Positions 1 to 6,472 of a DNA stretch of 22,701 nucleotides are shown here, piece after piece; position 1 is the stretch's first letter; every line of letters starts with the position of its first letter. A program made the translations under genes and the position numbers. Origin of the DNA: a virus; the IMG/VR virus record IMGVR_UViG_3300042559_000902, positions 1 to 22,701 of that record; one strand, given 5' to 3'. Below the pieces are notes generated by a model that did not search any database, had not been told where the DNA came from, and saw only the letters and a list, made by a program, of their open reading frames with translations.

Positions 1-885
1 GACTACGCGGTCAAGACCGCCAAGGGCATGCGTATCATCGAACGTAACGAGAAGACGGCTTTCCTGACCAAGCACCTTCGGGCCTACGGAGGCAAGGGGG
101 AGTTTGAGGGATCAAAGCTTGGCCGCGTCCTGCGGCGGATCGTGTTCTCCGGGAAGGGACTGGTTAGTAAGCCCGCCAACCCGGAAAGCGTAATCCTCGG
201 GGCCAGTAAGGCTTCGGGGTATGAACTTCCCAGAGAGGAGACTCACACCATGAATGCTGAAGAAGTCCAAAAGATCGAGGCGGAAGCCGCTGAGGCCAAA
301 GCCAAGAACGAGAAACTGGAAGCCGAACTGGCCGCCGCCGCCGAGAAGCTGGCGAAGATCGAAGCCGAGCAGCGTCTGGCCCGCCTGACCGCCTCGGTGG
401 TCGAGAAGCTGGAAGCCGAACAGGCTCACGCAGCGGCCATCGCCTCTGTGCTGTCGGCGTTGTCCGACGAGCAGTTCGACGCCGCCGTCGCTGCCACCAA
501 CGACTACCTCGCGGCCAAGCTCGCCGCCTACAAGGAAGCGGCCAGCAAGGCCAAGGCTTCCGAGGACCTGACCGCCACCGTCGAGACCCTGAAGGCTCAG
601 GTGGAAGAGTTGAAGAAGGTCGCAGCCGAAATCACCCCCGCCCCCAAGGGCCTTGGCGAGGCGACTCCTCCCAAGCCGACCCCTGTGGCGACCATCCCCA
701 TGGAAAAGGGCGCCGTGCCCCCGGAAGCAGCCCCCGTGGTTGCCACCGTTCTTGAAAACGTGATCCCGAGTGAGGAACCGGCCCTCGCGGGGACCGTGGC
801 CAACCAAAGTGTGAACAAGGTGGCCGCTCAGATCGCTGCGTTCTTTGGCGCAGACGAAGCTGAGAGTAAGACTGACGCCGAGTAA
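1..885 (+). CDS. Prohead maturation protease fused to scaffold region (5' partial)
   Basis: Frame 1 is open from the first base, so the gene starts upstream; the ATG at 28 has no convincing ribosome binding site and is probably internal. The first ~65 visible residues resemble the C-terminal part of phage prohead proteases (GRVLRRIVFSGKGLV, then KPANPESVI), where a small beta element ends in a P-A-N-P turn. The catalytic residues would lie outside the window. From about residue 75 (counting from the ATG at 28) the protein becomes Ala/Glu/Lys-rich with heptad-like coiled coil to about residue 200, then a Pro-rich linker and a short C-terminal helix (KVAAQIAAFFGADE). That second half looks like an assembly scaffold. 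Such proteins act inside the procapsid, where the protease degrades the core and trims the capsid protein. The exact protease family (S77, S78 or U35) cannot be decided from this fragment. Confidence 0.72.
   Translation, partial: DYAVKTAKGMRIIERNEKTAFLTKHLRAYGGKGEFEGSKLGRVLRRIVFSGKGLVSKPANPESVILGASKASGYELPREETHTMNAEEVQKIEAEAAEAKAKNEKLEAELAAAAEKLAKIEAEQRLARLTASVVEKLEAEQAHAAAIASVLSALSDEQFDAAVAATNDYLAAKLAAYKEAASKAKASEDLTATVETLKAQVEELKKVAAEITPAPKGLGEATPPKPTPVATIPMEKGAVPPEAAPVVATVLENVIPSEEPALAGTVANQSVNKVAAQIAAFFGADEAESKTDAE
232..240 (+). promoter_or_regulatory. Internal Shine-Dalgarno for the nested scaffold
   Basis: AGAGAGGAG lies 9 nt before the in-frame ATG at 250, inside the protease-scaffold gene. 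It decides the internal start and falls at the boundary between the protease-like and coiled-coil halves of the protein. Confidence 0.65.
250..885 (+). CDS. Nested in-frame capsid scaffold protein (internal start)
   Basis: An ATG at 250 lies in the protease reading frame and is preceded by AGAGAGGAG (232-240) at 9-nt spacing, a better start signal than most in this window. Translation from here gives 211 aa beginning MNAEEVQKIEAEAAEAK: pure coiled-coil scaffold without the protease part. Composition is extremely rich in Ala, Glu and Lys with almost no aromatics, as expected of a scaffold that must later be removed. Lambda C/Nu3 uses the same design: the full-length product carries the protease into the procapsid while the short product supplies most of the scaffold. 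The internal start is seen directly; its use in vivo is inference. Confidence 0.68.
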   Translation: MNAEEVQKIEAEAAEAKAKNEKLEAELAAAAEKLAKIEAEQRLARLTASVVEKLEAEQAHAAAIASVLSALSDEQFDAAVAATNDYLAAKLAAYKEAASKAKASEDLTATVETLKAQVEELKKVAAEITPAPKGLGEATPPKPTPVATIPMEKGAVPPEAAPVVATVLENVIPSEEPALAGTVANQSVNKVAAQIAAFFGADEAESKTDAE

Positions 886-913
886 TTTTCTCACCCACAA
901 GGAGACGAGAGAG

Positions 914-1378
914 ATGGCACTTAAACCTGATCGTCACATTCTGGAGACCGACATCTCCCTCGTGTGCAATGATGTCCACGAGAAGGGAGCAGTTCTGGTC
1001 TACAGCACCGCTGGTAGCGGCACCGCGCTGTATACCCCCGGTGTGGCCACCCTGGCTGCTAACCCCTCTGGCAAGGTCCCCGCAGGCGTCAGCCTCGCAG
1101 CCTTTGTCAACATCGACCAGACCCGTCAGAAGAGGAACTTCCAGCGCGATGAGCAAGTCATCGGCGAGAAGGCTCCCCTGCTGAAGAAGGGCTGGGTCGT
1201 CACCGACATGATCGTGTCCGGCCAGGCCGCCTCGATCGACGCTGGTGTGACCGCCTACCTCGGCGCAAGCGGCAAGCTGACCACCGTGGCCAGCACCAAC
1301 CCCAAAGTCGGCCAGTTCGCCAACAAGGTGGACGCCGAAGGCTTCGTGAAGGTCTACATCGACCTTCCCGCTGTCTAA
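914..1378 (+). CDS. Probable capsid decoration (cement) protein
   Basis: 154 aa. The start is set by AAGGAGA (899-905) 8 nt before the ATG at 914; an in-frame ATG at 845 lies inside the upstream gene without such a site. The protein is small, beta-rich and Gly/Ala/Val-rich, with no signal peptide or membrane segment. Its second half (LKKGWVVTD, then VTAYLGASGKLTT, then NPKVGQFANK and a final VKVYIDLP strand) resembles the layout of lambda-D / DUF2190-type capsid cement proteins: a value set by the gene, a G-x-v-a/G-x-F block and a closing beta-strand. Position supports this, since it sits between scaffold and major capsid gene exactly where lambda carries D. Such proteins bind the expanded capsid surface and stabilise it. 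The family match is from pattern memory only; another minor head protein is possible. Confidence 0.55.
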   Translation: MALKPDRHILETDISLVCNDVHEKGAVLVYSTAGSGTALYTPGVATLAANPSGKVPAGVSLAAFVNIDQTRQKRNFQRDEQVIGEKAPLLKKGWVVTDMIVSGQAASIDAGVTAYLGASGKLTTVASTNPKVGQFANKVDAEGFVKVYIDLPAV

Positions 1379-1407
1379 TCCGGTAACCTCTCAAGGAGAT
1401 CAGTAAG

Positions 1408-2427
1408 ATGAAGAAGCCCAGTGATGAGATGGTTGCCCTGCTTCGGCGTGCTGGCGACCACGGTTTCGAGACTGCCAGCGCAGCCCAGGCTGAACTGGCC
1501 AAGGCCCTCACCATGCCCCTCCGTCAGGGCATCCTGAAGGGTGACATCGTCAGCGGCATCTACCAGCCGATTTACTTCGCGCCCGGTACCGCTGTTGAGT
1601 TCCCCCTCGACTTCCTGGCTCCAGGAACCGAGAAGGACTTCGTGGCCTACACCGTGCCTGCTCAGGGTCGCATCCCCGAGAAGCACGTCAGCGGTGACTT
1701 CGTGATGGTTCCGACCTACGAAGTGGCCGACTCGATCGACTTCGCCCTGAAGTACGCTCGTGACGCCCGTTGGGACATCGTGGGCCGCTGCATGCAGGTC
1801 CTCGAGGCTTCCTTCGTCCGCAAGATGAACGACGACGGCTGGCGCACCATCCTGTCGGCTGGCAACAGCCGCAGCTTGACGGTGTACGACAGCGCCGCCA
1901 CCCCCGGCCTGTTCACCAAGCGTCTCGTGGCCCTGATGAAGACCATCATGCGCCGCAACGCTGGCGGTAACAGCACCTCGGTGAACCGTGGTCAGCTGTC
2001 CGACCTGTACCTCAGCCCCGAGGCCCTGGAAGACATGCGCTCCTGGGACCTGAGCCAGGTCGACGACTTCACCCGTCGCGAGATCATGCTGTCCGGCGAA
2101 GGCAACGGTGAGTACGGTCTCACCAAGATCTTCGGCGTGAACCTGCACGACATCGACGAGCTGGGCGTGGGTCAGGACTACCAGTCCTACTTCATCGACA
2201 CCCTCGGCGGCACCCTGGACTTCGGCACCGGCAACGACGAGAAGCTCGAGCTGGTCGTCGGCCTCGACCTCACCAAGGACGACTCCTTCGTGATGCCGTG
2301 GCGCCAGGAAATCGAAGTGTTCGAGGACCCCACCTTCCATCGTCAGCGTCGCGCTGGCTTCTATGGCTTCGGTGAGTACGGTTTCTCGATCCTCGACAAC
2401 CGCCGGGTTCTGCTGGGCGCCCTGTAA
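1408..2427 (+). CDS. Major capsid protein (HK97-fold type)
   Basis: 339 aa, a usual length for an HK97-fold capsid subunit. AAGGAGAT (1393-1400) stands 7 nt before the ATG, and the gene ends in tandem stops TAA TAG. The first ~45 residues are helical (AAQAELAKALTMPLRQGILK) and could be an N-arm or scaffold-like region. The middle has an E-loop-like stretch (FPLDFLAPGTEKDFVAYTVP), followed by a long-helix region (residues about 105-145) and a beta/P-domain half. The C-terminus (FYGFGEYGFSILDNRRVLLG) looks like the final strand of this fold. Codon use is strongly C/G-ending, as expected for the most abundant virion protein. Being immediately downstream of protease, scaffold and decoration genes makes this assignment the natural one. 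Identification rests on context and fold-like pattern, not on a search. Confidence 0.8.
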   Translation: MKKPSDEMVALLRRAGDHGFETASAAQAELAKALTMPLRQGILKGDIVSGIYQPIYFAPGTAVEFPLDFLAPGTEKDFVAYTVPAQGRIPEKHVSGDFVMVPTYEVADSIDFALKYARDARWDIVGRCMQVLEASFVRKMNDDGWRTILSAGNSRSLTVYDSAATPGLFTKRLVALMKTIMRRNAGGNSTSVNRGQLSDLYLSPEALEDMRSWDLSQVDDFTRREIMLSGEGNGEYGLTKIFGVNLHDIDELGVGQDYQSYFIDTLGGTLDFGTGNDEKLELVVGLDLTKDDSFVMPWRQEIEVFEDPTFHRQRRAGFYGFGEYGFSILDNRRVLLGAL

Positions 2428-2455
2428 TAGGAAGCCCGACAAAGCAACTCACGCG

Positions 2456-2484
2456 AGGGCAGCCGCAAGGCTGCCCTTGTGCTT
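2456..2484 (+). terminator. Rho-independent terminator after the capsid gene
   Basis: A perfect 9-bp stem (AGGGCAGCC, 2456-2464, with GGCTGCCCT, 2469-2477) closes a GCAA tetraloop of the stable GNRA type and is followed by TGTGCTT. It sits 28 nt after the capsid stop codon. The T-tract is short, so termination may be partial, letting some transcription continue into the fibre genes. Confidence 0.75.
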
Positions 2485-2493
2485 TATAAGGTG
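2484..2493 (+). promoter_or_regulatory. Candidate late-promoter element (TTATAAGGTG)
   Basis: The sequence TTATAAGGTG lies just downstream of the terminator and 22 nt before the next start codon. A near copy, TTATATGGTG, occurs at 22056-22065 in the only other long gap of the window. The TATAAG core resembles a -10 box, but no clear -35 is seen. This is a comparison within the window and not an established promoter. Confidence 0.25.
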
Positions 2494-2515
2494 TAAATTC
2501 CGGTGGAGGATACAG

Positions 2516-2782
2516 ATGAACGCCTACCGGATCGTCACCCGAATCCAGGACCAGGACGACTTTACTGGCGTCCCGCAGTCCGGACAAGTCGTTTACTTTG
2601 ACGCCTCCTCCGGCAAGTTTACCCCTGCCGATCTCCTGCCGCTCATCCCCCCGGTTGGCAGGACCCTTTCTGGCTTAACGGACGTTCAGGTGGTGGCCCC
2701 GTCTGGCAATGACGTCCTCATGTACCGCTCTGGCGACCAGAAGTGGACGAACGAACACATTCTTGACGGAGGCAACTGGTAA
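2516..2782 (+). CDS. Small fibre-associated structural protein
   Basis: 88 aa. The chosen ATG follows GGTGGAGGA (2502-2510); an upstream in-frame ATG at 2363 lies inside the capsid gene and was rejected. The C-terminal half has the pattern LSGLTDVQV...NDVLMYRSGDQKWTN, a motif frequent in phage tail-fibre proteins (D-V, then N-x-V-L-x-Y, then W), and the last residues are LDGGNW. The following fibre protein ends in the closely similar LDGGSF, linking the two. The final codons contain GGAGG (2768-2772), which serves as the ribosome binding site of the next gene; stop and start overlap as TAATG. It may be a fibre connector or a minimal adhesin. No enzymatic motif is visible. Confidence 0.6.
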   Translation: MNAYRIVTRIQDQDDFTGVPQSGQVVYFDASSGKFTPADLLPLIPPVGRTLSGLTDVQVVAPSGNDVLMYRSGDQKWTNEHILDGGNW

Positions 2783-4275
2783 TGGCGAACACGATCAGGA
2801 TCAAGCGTAGGACTTCGGGGGCGACCGGTGCCCCGTCATCCCTGTACAACGCCGAGTTGGCCTTCAACGAAGTCGACAAGACACTCTACTACGGCTACGG
2901 CACAGGCGGGGCGGGCGGCACTTCCGGTTCCGTCATCGCCATCGCGGGCGAAGGGGCCTTTTTGGCATTGTCCGGGGCCGGGACGGTCAACCTCGGGCGG
3001 GCCATCAACTTCACCGGGACGCTGGACTTCCAGGGTACCACCACCGCCCTGACGGTCACAGCCAACGACAACAGCACGAAGGTCGCCACGACCGCCTGGG
3101 TTCGCAACCAGGGCTACATCACCGACAACCAGACGATCAATGTCTTCGGCGATGCGACCGGCTCGGGCACGACCTCCATCACCCTGACGCTGGCCAACTC
3201 CGGCGTGACGGCTGGCACCTACACGAAGGTCACCGTCAACAGCAAGGGCCTGATCACCTCGGCCACCACGCTCGCCGCCTCCGACATCCCCACGCTGACG
3301 GCCTCCAAGATCTCCGACTTCGACACCCAGGTCCGCACCTCCCGCCTGGATCAGATGGCCGCGCCGTCTTCGGCGCTCAGTCTGAATAGCCAGAAGATCA
3401 CCAGCCTGGCCGACCCCACCAACGCCCAGGACGCCGCCACCAAGAACTATGTCGACTCGACCGCCCAGGGGCTGGACCCCAAGGGTTCCGTCCGGGTCGC
3501 CACGCAGACCAACCTCAACCTGTCGTCGCCCGGTTCGACCATCGACGGCATCACGATGGTGTCCGGCGACCGTGTGCTGGTGAAAACCCAGACCGCCCCC
3601 GCCCAGAACGGCATCTATGTCTTCAACGGGTCGGCAGCCGCCATGACCCGGGCCACCGACGCCAACTCAACCAGCAACCTGACCGCTGGCGCGTTCGTGT
3701 TCGTCGAGGAAGGCTCCGATGCCAACAACGGCTATGTCTTGCAGAAGCCGACCGGGTCGTATGTCCTCGGCACCAGCAGCCTGACCTTCGTGCAGTTCAG
3801 CGGCACCGGCCAGATCACGGCGGGCGCAGGCTTGACGAAGACCGGCAACACCGTCGATGTCGTCGGGACCGCCAACCGCATCACCGTCAACGCCGACTCC
3901 ATCGATATCGCCAGCACCTACGCTGGCCAGAACACGATCACCACGCTGGGCACCGTCGCCACGGGCACCTGGAACGGCACGACCATTTCCGTGTCCTACG
4001 GTGGCACGGGCGCGACGACCCTGACCGGCTACCTCAAGGGCAATGGCACATCGGCCTTCACGGGTGTCTCCACCATCCCCGGCTCGGATATCTCCGGCAA
4101 CATCAGCGGCAACGCAGCCAATGTGACCGGCACGGTCGCCGTGGCCAACGGCGGTACGGGAGCCACCACCCTGACGGGTATTCTCAAGGGGAACGGCACA
4201 TCCGCCATTTCGGCGGCTGTCGCTGGCACAGACTATCTCGACCCCAACAGCACCCTTGACGGCGGCTCGTTCTAA
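2782..4275 (+). CDS. Tail fibre protein with GGTGATTL repeats
   Basis: 497 aa. The N-terminus (MANTIRIKRRTSG...LYNAELAFNEVDKTLYYGYG) matches the fold-entry pattern of phage fibre and Mtd-like proteins (I-x-I-K-R, then A-E-L-A-x-N, then L-Y-x-G). Residues about 166-358 form a segment found again in the fibre gene at 6462 and including DAATKNYVDS and QNGIYVFNG. Two GGTGATTL units follow (near 4003 and 4147), each leading into L-K-G-N-G-T-S-A, and the protein ends DPNSTLDGGSF. Composition is Thr/Ser/Gly/Asn-rich with few charges and no signal peptide, typical of elongated trimeric beta fibres. It probably forms a thin host-contact fibre or part of one. The next gene starts in its stop codon (TAATG). 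Confidence 0.75.
   Translation: MANTIRIKRRTSGATGAPSSLYNAELAFNEVDKTLYYGYGTGGAGGTSGSVIAIAGEGAFLALSGAGTVNLGRAINFTGTLDFQGTTTALTVTANDNSTKVATTAWVRNQGYITDNQTINVFGDATGSGTTSITLTLANSGVTAGTYTKVTVNSKGLITSATTLAASDIPTLTASKISDFDTQVRTSRLDQMAAPSSALSLNSQKITSLADPTNAQDAATKNYVDSTAQGLDPKGSVRVATQTNLNLSSPGSTIDGITMVSGDRVLVKTQTAPAQNGIYVFNGSAAAMTRATDANSTSNLTAGAFVFVEEGSDANNGYVLQKPTGSYVLGTSSLTFVQFSGTGQITAGAGLTKTGNTVDVVGTANRITVNADSIDIASTYAGQNTITTLGTVATGTWNGTTISVSYGGTGATTLTGYLKGNGTSAFTGVSTIPGSDISGNISGNAANVTGTVAVANGGTGATTLTGILKGNGTSAISAAVAGTDYLDPNSTLDGGSF
3277..3855 (+). repeat. Duplicated fibre segment, copy 1
   Basis: 193 codons from ASDIPTLTASKISDF to LTKTGNTV. The same segment occurs at 6618-7199 in another fibre gene with one codon more. 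Long blocks are identical in protein (for example ISDFDTQVRTSRLDQMA and NLNLSSPGSTIDG), while many third codon positions differ. Confidence 0.9.
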
Positions 4276-4922
4276 TGCCCAACCTGATCCGGCTGAAGAG
4301 AAACACCTCGGCGGGGGTGTCCCCCGCTGCGGGTTCTCTGTCGACCGGCGAGTTGGCGATCAACACAGCAGACGGCGTCCTGTTCACGAAGAATGAATCG
4401 GGCACCGTCCTCAGACTCGTTCCGTTCAACCAGTACGGCCTTCTGGTCGTCGGCACCGGGGCGACAGCCCGCTCGGTCACTTGCAGCGCCTATGCGAACG
4501 GCACTTTTGCGGCAACGGGAGACGCCCAGCACAGGATAGGCAACCTCAGGATCTCCACCACGACGGCCACCCCCGCCGAGTTGTCGCTGGACGGTACGAC
4601 CGCCTCCAACTCCAACACCTTCGTCCTCCCCAATAACGCCACCTTCAACTTCGACATCCAGGTGGTGGCCCGCAGGACGGACACGACCGGCGAGCATGGG
4701 GCGTGGCATTTTTCGGGCTGTGTTTCCCGCGATGCCACCGCAGGCACGACCGCCATTGTCGGGACCGTCGGCAAGACCACGGTGGCGAAGACGACCGATG
4801 CCTGGGATTGCAATGTGACCGCCGACTCCACGAACGGACGACTGGCTGTCACCGTCACGGGCCAGGCTGCCAAGACCATCCGGTGGGTCGCTACCGCCAA
4901 AATCACGGAGGTCACGGCCTAA
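4275..4922 (+). CDS. Fibre protein with Mtd-like N-terminus and shared C-terminal domain
   Basis: 215 aa, starting in the stop codon of the previous gene (TAATG) with only a weak upstream ribosome binding site, so coupling is likely. The N-terminus (MPNLIRLKRNTSAG...LSTGELAINTADGVLFTKN) parallels that of the preceding fibre and the entry domain of phage tropism-determinant proteins. Residues about 95-215 form a beta-type domain (SLDG, then FVLPNNATFNFDI, then VTADSTNGRLAVTVTG and KTIRWVAT). That domain recurs at the C-termini of the next two proteins and is a known C-terminal module of many phage fibre proteins. It probably folds as a compact trimeric tip that meets the receptor; that role is inference. 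The last codons hold GGAGGT (4907-4912) for the next gene. Confidence 0.68.
   Translation: MPNLIRLKRNTSAGVSPAAGSLSTGELAINTADGVLFTKNESGTVLRLVPFNQYGLLVVGTGATARSVTCSAYANGTFAATGDAQHRIGNLRISTTTATPAELSLDGTTASNSNTFVLPNNATFNFDIQVVARRTDTTGEHGAWHFSGCVSRDATAGTTAIVGTVGKTTVAKTTDAWDCNVTADSTNGRLAVTVTGQAAKTIRWVATAKITEVTA
4557..4919 (+). repeat. Shared C-terminal fibre domain, copy 1
   Basis: Encodes the domain running from ATPAELSLDG to IRWVATAKITEV. The landmarks L-P-N-N-A-T, V-T-A-D-S-T-N-G and K-T-I-R-W-V-A are repeated in copies at 6119-6469 and 8001-8360. Confidence 0.85.
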
Positions 4923-6472
4923 TGGCTAAAAGAATCGACCAGCTGGGCGACCGCACACCAGTCAACAACGACTGGGTGGTCTCGACGATCACCAGTGGGC
5001 CAGCGACCCGCTCCAGACTTTACCAGTTGATCCGCAACGGCCTCGACCAGTCGGTGGACACGGGCGGCAATTCCTTGCCCATCATCGGCCCCGAGAGGAC
5101 GGTCACGGGATCGGGTGGACACATCCTGCTGGTTCCCGGCAAGAAGGCCGGTGGACCCGGCAACGCCCCGTCCGACTACTACGGGCGGGTCTACTTCGTC
5201 GCCTCCGGTGGCACCTCCCCCACCAATGCCGACTTCTACTTCGCCTTCGACACCGACAAGGTCCTGCTGGTGTCTGGCCAGACAGGTTCGGGCAAATCGA
5301 TCCTCCTCCAGAGCGGCACCTCCACCCTCTGTTCGGTCCATATTGGCCAGAGTCTCTCGTCCGGCCCCGCCACTGTCATCGTCGGCCCCCTCATCTCCAA
5401 CGGCCTGTTCGTCAACGGCTCACAGGGGGTCTTCCAGGAAGATTTCTCCTCGTTCGATGTCGTCAACCCGAAGCTGCTCTGGCCCCGCAAGGTTTCCACG
5501 CTGGCGACCTCCGGCTCCGGTGCCCCCGATGTCGGCATTGAGCGGGCGGTCAAGGGCATCCTGAAGGTCACCGATGGCTCGACGGGAGGTGGCTCTTTCT
5601 CGTCGCCGTCCACCACGCTCACTCTGGCAGGCGGGAACGCCAACAATCTTGCGATTGAAGCCGCTTCGTTCGTCCGGCTGAATGTTACCTCGGCCACGAC
5701 TTTGACCGGCATCGCCGCCCCCACCAGCGGCTCCCACGCCGACGGCAGGAAGGTCAGCCTGTTCAATGTCGGCACCGCCAATCTCGTGCTGGTCAACAAC
5801 GATACCGGCAGCGTCACCGAAAATCGCCTGAAGCTGAACACATCCGCCACCATAATTCCCGCAAGTACAAGCCTAGACTTGACTTATGACTCAACGGCAT
5901 CCCGCTGGGTCGTTTCGGGCGGCAGCGCGGGTTCTTCCGGGGCGCAGGGAGCAGACGGGGCCGTCCAATATGCCTCCGCGGGCTTCCTTGCAGGAGCCAC
6001 AGGTGTATTTACCAATGGATCGGACCTGCGAGTGCAAGGCCCCCTCCTGACCGGATCAACCAACACGCGGTGCGGCCTCTATGTCGTCCACAAGCTGACC
6101 CAATCAGCCGCCCTGGAAAAGTTGACTACGGACGGGCAGGCGGTGACTGGCAGCAATCAGGTTGTATTACCTGATAACGCAACCTATCTCTTTGATATTC
6201 TTGTTAGCGCACAGCGCGAAGATGCTATCGGGGAGAGGGCCGCGTTTCGCTTTGAGGGCGTGGCCTTCCGGAATACCGGGGCGGCTACGGTGGACATCCT
6301 CATCGGCGGCGTCAGCAAGACCAGCATATCCAAGTCCGAGGTTCCTTGGGATGTTTCCGTTGTCACGGACGCGACCAATGGGGCGATCAGCATTCAGGTA
6401 ACCGGCGAGTCATCCAAGTCCATTCGTTGGGTGGCAGCCGTCAAGACAGTCGAGGTGCGCCGTGCCAATTAA
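4922..6472 (+). CDS. Fibre/adhesin protein, module A plus shared C-terminal domain
   Basis: 516 aa from the ATG at 4922, overlapping the previous stop (TAATG) with GGAGGT nine nt upstream. The N-terminus (MAKRIDQLGDRTPVNNDWVVSTI) is a short helical/loop cap typical of proteins that plug into a tail complex. Residues about 60-160 are Gly-rich beta repeats of the kind S-G-S-I-L-L-Q-S-G. Residues 223-331 are module A (LTGIAAPTSGSHADGRKVSLFNVG), also present in both giant fibres. A short Gly-rich, collagen-like stretch (SSGAQGADGAVQ) follows, then the shared C-terminal domain at 400-516. It seems a chimera of the two fibre types in the window. The GQTGSGKS string is part of a beta repeat and not a nucleotide-binding loop. 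The last 11 nt overlap the next gene. Confidence 0.68.
   Translation: MAKRIDQLGDRTPVNNDWVVSTITSGPATRSRLYQLIRNGLDQSVDTGGNSLPIIGPERTVTGSGGHILLVPGKKAGGPGNAPSDYYGRVYFVASGGTSPTNADFYFAFDTDKVLLVSGQTGSGKSILLQSGTSTLCSVHIGQSLSSGPATVIVGPLISNGLFVNGSQGVFQEDFSSFDVVNPKLLWPRKVSTLATSGSGAPDVGIERAVKGILKVTDGSTGGGSFSSPSTTLTLAGGNANNLAIEAASFVRLNVTSATTLTGIAAPTSGSHADGRKVSLFNVGTANLVLVNNDTGSVTENRLKLNTSATIIPASTSLDLTYDSTASRWVVSGGSAGSSGAQGADGAVQYASAGFLAGATGVFTNGSDLRVQGPLLTGSTNTRCGLYVVHKLTQSAALEKLTTDGQAVTGSNQVVLPDNATYLFDILVSAQREDAIGERAAFRFEGVAFRNTGAATVDILIGGVSKTSISKSEVPWDVSVVTDATNGAISIQVTGESSKSIRWVAAVKTVEVRRAN
5588..5914 (+). repeat. Fibre module A, copy 1 of 5
   Basis: Encodes GGSFSS, then LTGIAAPTSGSHADGR, LFNVG and LTYDSTASRWVV. 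The same series of landmarks recurs at 8931, 16250, 20021 and 20411. Confidence 0.85.
6119..6469 (+). repeat. Shared C-terminal fibre domain, copy 2
   Basis: Landmarks VVLPDNATYLFDI, VVTDATNGAISIQVTG and KSIRWVAAVKTVEV align with copy 1 in the preceding gene. The codons for the closing VEV supply the Shine-Dalgarno of the next gene. Confidence 0.85.

Noticed and set aside
845-913. Longer N-terminus for the decoration protein from an ATG at 845
   Set aside because: It would overlap the scaffold gene by 41 nt without a ribosome binding site, while AAGGAGA precedes the ATG at 914. Upstream in-frame starts for the genes at 2516, 4922, 13366 and 20746 were rejected on the same grounds.
1375-2442. 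355-codon open frame on the minus strand across the capsid gene
   Set aside because: It mirrors the capsid gene exactly, its protein is an artefact of C/G-ending codons on the other strand, and it has no sensible composition or start signal. Similar minus-strand frames at 112-900, 632-1156, 5236-5853 and 16364-17011 are rejected for the same reason.
5276-5299. GQTGSGKS, a perfect Walker A (P-loop) string
   Set aside because: It lies in a fibre protein inside a Gly-rich beta repeat of the type S-G-x-T-G-S-G-x-S-I-L-L-Q-S-G, comparable to the T-G-A-G-G-S-I-I-L-Q-P-G repeats elsewhere. There is no Walker B or ATPase fold around it.
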